This document shows positions 57,771 through 64,000 of a stretch of DNA of 64,000 nt, one piece after another. Source of the stretch: Fennellomyces sp. T-0311 (lineage: Eukaryota; Mucoromycota; Mucoromycetes; Mucorales; Lichtheimiaceae); contig JALLLT010000022.1 of NCBI GenBank assembly GCA_025266875.1, forward strand, positions 248,001-312,000, written 5' to 3'. Under the pieces are notes generated by a model. That model did no database searches. It was not told the DNA's origin and saw nothing but the letters and a program-made list of their open reading frames with translations. Within the stretch, counting starts at the first letter, position 1; each line of letters begins with the position of its first letter. Position numbers and translations under genes: made by a program.

Positions 57771-60204
57771 TTACACGTCGATGCCCCAGTCACCCACCGT
57801 CCGCATCGATTCTTCATCGCCGCTTGCAATACGTTCAGCGTCTTCTTCACCAAGCACGTCGGCAACGCACTGCCACGGATCACGCGCACCACCCCACTTA
57901 AGCAGCTTGTCCCGGAACGCGAGACCCTGCACACGGCTCAACGGATCCTGCAAGAAGCATTTCTGCCATATGCGGCGTGCCAGTGTGCGGTCAAAGAGGT
58001 ACGAGTAGTATCCGGCGCCGTATCCGAATAAGTGTCCAAACTGGACCGGCCACATCGTTCCCGGCACGCTGGGGAACAAGCCAACGTCGTCCTGCAACGA
58101 ATGCCACGCCTTGATACTCGAGAACGTTTGATCCGACGCATCAATCGAATGATACTCTTGATCCAGCAATGCCATCAGGATCTGGCTGTTTGTCTCTATT
58201 CCATTGAATCTCCTGCGTTGTTTGAGATACGCTTGGATGGTGCTCGCAGATGGAGCGCTCTTGGGGTCCTTGGAGAGCAACGGAATCACATCCGGATGCC
58301 ATATGAAGTGCTCCATCAGAATCGACGGAAGTTCGACGAAATCCGTAGCACATCGGGTGCCAGCAACGTTGTGAAAATCGGTTCGACCGAGCATGCTGTG
58401 CATCGCATGACCCATTTCGTGGAACAGTGTCTCGATTTCAAACATCGACAACAGCGCAGTTCCGTTGTTCGTGTTGTTAAAGTCGCATGTCAGCGCAATC
58501 ACCGGCAGTTGGAAAAGCCCATCGCGACCACGGATCGTGCTGGGTGTTTGGGGAATCGGCGGGAGGAAGTTGCTTTCAGAGACGTTTTGTTGCGGGAACG
58601 CGAAACGGATATCGTTGTCTGAATCATCGTCATCCACCCGTCGTGATGTCCTGACCGTATAGTGCGCGGCGTTGGTCGTTTTGCCCAGCCGCGAATACAG
58701 ATCACAGTAGATGGTGCCAATTTTACCCTCTTGTTCGCAAACAACATCCAACTTTCGCACGTCATCGTGCCACAGTTCGCCTGGATGCGGCGTGCCGGGT
58801 ACAAACTGGATTCCGTACAGGTGGTTGAATAGGCGCGACAGACCCTGCATCACCGAACCCACCGAGAAATACGGCATATACGGTGCTGGGCCTTGCGATT
58901 GCCGCTCCAGTACCTCAGACACATGCATGTAGTAATCGCGATCCCACGCATTGATCACCGGAGGACTATCTAGGCGCATTGCACGCTGCTTTATCTCCTG
59001 CAGCAATTGGATGTCTCGCTCCGAAGCAGGCGCCTGGTGATTGAGGAGTGTTCGTAAGAACGCGCGCACATTCGCTTGTATGATATCGCGTTAATCCCAG
59101 TGAATACAAGGCACCTTAAGGAATACGTTACCTGGGCTTTTCGCCATCTTGTCCTGCAGTTGAAGGTCTGCGAACGAGCTTCTGCCGACAAGATTGGCCA
59201 GCTCTGCACGCGTTTTCATCAAAAGTTCGAGAATATGCACGCTGTCTCGATTGGCCGAGTTGACAGCTTCATACACTTGTCGTCGCACGTTCTCGTTGCT
59301 GGCATACTTTAGGATAACTTGGCATTCGTGTGAATTTGTGGGTATATGCATGTATCCGTCTTTATCCAGCGAAGAGCGCGACACAGACTGGCCGAGCCCG
59401 TTCAACGATGCCGGGTCGACTCTGATGCGATCCACACCTCGAGGCTCACGCTGCACGAATTCCCGTCCGAGCTGGATGATCCGATCCGAGAGCTCGACAA
59501 ACTGCTCGCGTTGTTTGTTAGGCAGATGGATGCCCGACTTTTCAAAGTCGCGAAGAAATACAATGGCAGCCGCGTGTTCATCCGGAGTGAACTTTTCCAC
59601 GATGCTTTTGTCTGCCAAAACTTGTGCTAGGACCTAGGTCCCTCAGTCAACACTGTGAAATAATTCCCATTGGGAAACAACTGACCTTGTGCATCCGCGT
59701 GTCCGTGTTGAGTGTGTTCATATAGAAGCACAAGTCCATGTACGCCTTATTGGCTGCTTCCATGGTCTCCTCACCAGGGTGAGCGTTGCGAAGGAATTCT
59801 GCCAGATCAATAACGCTGCACAACGTGTCTGACAGCCGATCGAGGTTCTTTACGACACGCTGCATTTCCAAAGCTCCATTTTCGGGTGCTCGCCAGATCC
59901 GCTCGACGATAAGTTGCGCTCGTTGAATCGCTTGTTTGGCTGCATACTCATAGCCGGAAACGTCGGTGAAATGAGGGTTGCCTAATAGTCCCACGGGTGC
60001 TGCGCTGGCATACAACTTGCGATGCTGATCCCAAGTATTCTTGTCGTCAAAAATGAGTCGCAAAAAGTCATTCGAATCCGTTGCCGGGGCTGTCTTTTCG
60101 TTGACATTGTGGAGCGTCGACACACCTCTCCGGTAATGAGTCGAGCGAACTCGCAAGAGTGGTGCCTGTCTCAACGAGCGAATGCAGCGACCAGGTGACC
60201 ACAT
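57771..60204 (-). CDS. OCT1: Mitochondrial intermediate peptidase (Oct1/MIP), M3 metallopeptidase
   Basis: Removes eight residues from precursors already cut by the mitochondrial processing peptidase, in the matrix. Three exons. The start at 60204 gives MWSPGRCIRSLRQAPLLRVRSTHYRRG, an Arg-rich amphipathic targeting sequence without acidic residues. Introns lie near 59632-59685 and 59068-59130. The catalytic zinc motif is ETLFHEMGHAMHSMLGRT (HEMGH), followed by the third ligand region FVELPSILMEHF. The GYGAGYYSYLFDRTLARRIW motif near the end is the conserved M3 substrate-binding loop. Family landmarks YFSVGSVMQGLSRLFNHLYGI and GTIYCDLYSR are also present. About 770 residues, usual for the family. 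The stop is at 57771-57773. Confidence 0.94.
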
Positions 60205-61640
60205 TATCAGCAGAAGAGAAGAGTGGAAAAAATGCTACCCTGAGCACAGATTTAGAAACCAGACAATGGCGCTAAAACTTTACTCGAGCACTTTTGATAA
60301 TGGAAGTTTATGTCCTCAAAGCATGTAAGCAGCATCCTTGTATCGGAAGGGAGTGTATTAAAAGGAATAAGAAGGTTTGCACTTTTTGAATCGTACTGTT
60401 TAGTCCCACATAAAAATAGCCGTCGACTTGATCCACCTATGACAATTCGCAGGAGCTCCATATAATTATTTTCTAGATGTAGTCGATAGCTCAGATTCAT
60501 ATCTGCTTTTCCTATCATACACTGCATTCGGATAGTGATACATAGCCAAAAGTAGAGATGAGACTAATGCACTGGTTTGGTGCGCAAACTTGCGTACGTA
60601 GCTACACCTAGAAGTGTGGTGTTGGGGTTAAGTGATGGTGTACCGAATCGTTGTACTTGTCCTAAACGAATAGGATTATGGATGTACGTATGTATGTACG
60701 TAGAACACAAAATCTGTGGTTGCAATGCTGGCATCATGTGCCTGAAATTTTCTGTAGTACTATATCATAAGTAGCGTGTCAGCGGTTGTATGTGACATGC
60801 TGTTGCCAGCCTAAGATGTGATTATCAGGAGCTAGGTTCGGTATGATGTACTGCGGCGACGTGGATTCGTTCGTTCGCGTCGTTTTCTGTTGTCAGATGG
60901 ATAGATTCAATCGTCGTACCCTTAAAAACTGGTCTTGGACTCAACATTTTGATGAGAAAGCATTTTTGTGTTTACTAGTTCCCTTAGTAGTAATATTCCA
61001 AGCAATTCATTGTGCATGCTGGCTCGAGTACTCTCCAAGTGTTTCCCTGATTTCTCTTGTATTGTTCACCTGGAAGACACTTCTCATTAAGGTGTCCATG
61101 TTCATGCGTTATAATAGTTCAAGTCATACATACTAACCACATCTCGCCTTTTCACTGGCAGTGAGAGATTTATAACAGTTTGCCGGGCAACGCAACATGC
61201 TTAATGTCTCGGCAGATGAGTGGGCGGGATCAGTTCTTCGTTCATACAATACTGTGCATGTGTATGTCTCCACTAAGAATTTGATCACCTACAAACAGAT
61301 TGACTATCTCCATGATACATGGCTTCACTGACCCATTACTTTTCGAGCTATCGTTTCCGGTAAGCATACATATAATATTTAGTAGATTAATTGGCCATGC
61401 ATACCCATGTTAAATACTAGTATAATGCCAGTTAAAAGCACATATTCTCTATCACATTAATAAGTATAGCTCCCATAAAGCAGATTCTATAGTATGGATG
61501 TTGGCTTTTTTGAACGCATCAACATTTGGTAACCTCCATGGCAGGAATTGCACAGGTCCTAGAAGCGGCCTCTTAATTAAACGTAGCATTTGCTCGATTG
61601 CCTAATTCGATTCTTTCGTCGTCTTTTTCTACAGCACTCA
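60205..61640. other. Divergent intergenic region between OCT1 and PAN1
   Basis: About 1.4 kb. It may hold upstream non-coding exons of the PAN1 gene; nothing coding is supported. Confidence 0.4.
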
Positions 61641-64000
61641 ATGACGGGTATGATGATGAACCTTATGCTATGCTCTTAATTTAAGATCTCGCTAACACAG
61701 GCTTGCTTGCTCCTGCAGAGATACGGCTCAGCTTTCTCGGACAGCCCGACCAGACAAAATATCAAACGCTTTTCAGCCAAGCGTCGCCCTCTAGCCCATT
61801 CATGTCGGGTAAGCGTACTGGCCGCTGCTGCAAGAGCAGCTTGCTAACCATTGAAACAAACAGCTGACACGGCCAAGAATGTATTATCTCGGTCGGGTCT
61901 GGATGGCGAGACATTAGCAAAGATCTGGTAACAAGAGACATTCTTGTAACATAGTAAAAGCGCTCTCCTTTGCTAACTTTGGAATTTAGGGACCTTTCCA
62001 ATGTCACGCAAGAACCACAACTTACGTTCCCAGAATTTGCTGTTGCAATGTACTTGACGTCTATGCGAATGGCGGGTCGCGACATTCCATCTGCACTACC
62101 TGATTCCATACGCAACGAAATAGAAACGGCTACTGCTATTGTCAAGTCGACAGTATCCTCGCAACCAACTGGATTGCAGCCTCAGCAAACTGGATTACAG
62201 CCAATGATGACAGGAGTCACGCCCCAACGATCGTTATCGACGTCCATGCTGAGCAATTTGGCGGGCGGTCAGACTCCACCCATACAACAATCGTTTGGAA
62301 CAGGCCTACAGGCACAAATGACAGGCATCCAGCCGCTACCCACGGGAATCCAATCCCAGCCGACAGGCCTGCAAGTGCCTTCAGCAACTGGCCTCCAGGT
62401 TCCTTCGGTAACAGGCATGCAGGTACCGATGATTACGGGCGTCACCCCAATGATGGCTGGCAACCAGCAGATCCCCATGCCAACCGGCATGTTTGGCAAC
62501 AACCTTGACTTTACCAACCGAATGATGCCGGGTGCAGCCCCTGCTGGCCAGGGCCAACAAGAATTCCAGGCCATCTCAGGCAAAGTGAAGATCCCCTGGG
62601 CTGTTACCACCGAAGAAAAGCAACGATACTCCAAAATCTTCAAGGCGTGGGATGAAGAAAAGAGAGGCTACCTTACTGGTGACAAAGCCAAAGAGATCTT
62701 TACGCAATCGGGTCTCGCACAGAATGTGCTGATGCAGATATGGTAAGTCGCATAGCGCGCACGAAGCCGAATGGTTTGGAATTGACGTGTATTGTGCACC
62801 ACAGGAATTTAGCAGACCCAAACAACCAGGGCAAATTGAACGTGGACGAATTCTCGGTGGCAATGCATTTGATTTATCGGAAACTGAACGGCTACGACGT
62901 ACCAACACACCTTCCGACTGAATTGATACCTCCATCGACGCGCGAGCTAAAGGAAACTGTGAGCGATTTGAAAAAGTCGATTCTCCATGATATTGCACAG
63001 AAGAGAGGAATTCGAAACTTTAGTTCATCGCCATCGCTTTCTCCACCCGCCGCACGCACATCACGCGCACGATCTGTCAGTCCAGCACGCAAGCCAGCCA
63101 GAGAGAAGTACGTCGACGACGACAACAAAGAAACGGCCTATGTATCCAGTGCTCGACGCATGGGCCCTGATCGAAGCCGGTCGGGTGTGACGCCCACTGC
63201 GTCCAAGTCGTCAAGCTACGGCTACCGCGGCAAGCAGACGAGAATCTCGGACCTTCGCAAAGAAGTGGCGAAGCAGAAGCAGCGGATAGCTGAATTGGAA
63301 GAGGAGGCGGTCGCACGGAAGGCCAAGCCATACAGCGAGTTGTCGTACACCGAGCAAAAGGATATTGACGAGGTCAAAACCAAGATTCGGGAGTTACAAA
63401 CTGAGATTGTTCGGTCAGGTGGCGACGAGGCAGGCCATTTATGGGACAAGCACATTGCACGGACGAGCGAGCTTGCAGAGTCAGCAGAGCAGGAAAAGTC
63501 TCTCGAATCTGAAATTCAGTATCTAATTGACTCGGTGGTGCGTGGACTTGTCCGACAGCTGCGCGAAACTGAGGATGATCTTGCGGAAAAGAAGAAACAG
63601 GCGGCCAAGAACAAGGCGGCCAAGGCAAGCGCCGGACCAGCGCTGGATATTGTGGGAACGGGACCGAATGGAGAAATCACAGAGAACGACAAGATTCGCG
63701 CAAAGGCAAAGGCCATGGTGGCGGCGCGCATGGGTAAGATCACTGGCAAGTCGAGCACGGTGGACGTCACTGCCGAAATCGAGGCGATTGAGGAAGAACG
63801 GCTGGCGTTTATCAGCCATGCAGACTCTGTCGCGTCGTCGCTCAAGGAAATGGAAGATGCGGTAAACGCGATCCGCATGGAAACCAGTCTTTTGGGGCTG
63901 GATATCCGCAAGCACGAGAAGGATCAGCAGGCGATCGACGAACGACGCCGATTTGAGTCGGGTGAAGGGGTGGCCAGCGACCTGAAAGAGTTCATCCAGC
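61641..64000 (+). CDS. PAN1: PAN1-type EH-domain endocytic actin regulator, 3' end outside window
   Basis: Scaffold that links endocytic coat proteins to Arp2/3 actin assembly at cortical patches. The proposed start is a seven-base exon (ATG at 61641, donor GTATGATG) joined to 61701 as MTGLLAPAEIRLSFLGQPDQ. EH domain 1: LFSQASPSSPFMSADTAKNVLSRSGLDGETLAKIWDLSNVTQEP ... FPEFAVAMYL. A 130-residue linker of PTG/QTG repeats follows (62160-62540). EH domain 2: WAVTTEEKQRYSKIFKAWDEEKRGYLTGDKAKEIFTQSGLAQ ... [32 protein letters not shown]. Then come a Ser/Arg linker and long coiled coil (RISDLRKEVAKQKQRIAELEEEAV and onwards), open to the window end. Missing beyond the edge would be the Pro-rich WH2/acidic tail. 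The upstream start is uncertain; an earlier exon could feed the other frame at 61634. Confidence 0.88.

Noticed and set aside
1..64000. tRNA or rRNA genes
   Set aside because: I looked for the GTTC-A T-loop pattern with a matching acceptor stem and for rRNA landmarks; the only near match (around 12766) has no cloverleaf.

Overview
The window looks like nuclear DNA from an early-diverging fungus, most likely Mucoromycota (Mucorales type). Genes carry many short introns of about 50-65 bases with GT-AG (rarely GC-AG) borders. The products are eukaryotic housekeeping proteins such as SEC13, GAR1, Y14, twinfilin, PAN1 and mitochondrial intermediate peptidase. Several families fit early-diverging fungi, notably an MT-A70 methyltransferase that resembles the MTA1 group. 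I saw no rRNA, tRNA, CRISPR array or bacterial operon. Exon borders were read by eye from frame continuity, splice signals and remembered family sequences, so they are models rather than proven transcripts.

Layout. 1-4.4 kb: a kelch-repeat cell-end protein (minus, running off the left edge) diverges from SEC13 (plus). 4.4-41.4 kb is gene-poor. Isolated genes sit in long AT-rich spacers: a fucosyltransferase-like enzyme (8.1-10.0), a DUF4203-type membrane protein (15.4-16.3), a farnesyl-diphosphate-synthase-family enzyme with an altered chain-length pocket (19.4-20.9), a cytochrome b561 protein (23.0-23.9), and a small cluster of a Nab2-like poly(A)-binding protein, a FAR-17a/AIG1-like hydrolase and a Rab GTPase (24.9-28.9). 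Next come decayed genes, the clearest being a broken PD-(D/E)XK-like gene at 30.3-31.7 kb, then an intronless GNAT acetyltransferase and an intronless DapA/NanA-family aldolase, tail to tail (35.5-37.0). The spacers hold a diverged direct repeat (10.5-11.3 and 14.3-14.9 kb) and further gene relics.

41.4-64 kb is gene-dense: a C2-domain protein, GAR1 and Y14 sharing a 118-base promoter, a myo-inositol-type sugar transporter, a Nop12/RBM34-like RNA-binding protein, an NUDCD1-like protein, the MTA1-like methyltransferase, twinfilin, a SUR7/PalI-like membrane protein, an unknown basic proline-rich protein, mitochondrial intermediate peptidase, and PAN1 running off the right edge.

Shared themes are actin, endocytosis and polarity (kelch protein, twinfilin, PAN1, Rab, SUR7-like), RNA handling (GAR1, Y14, Nop12-like, Nab2-like) and membrane traffic (SEC13, Rab). 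Nothing suggests a single metabolic cluster.
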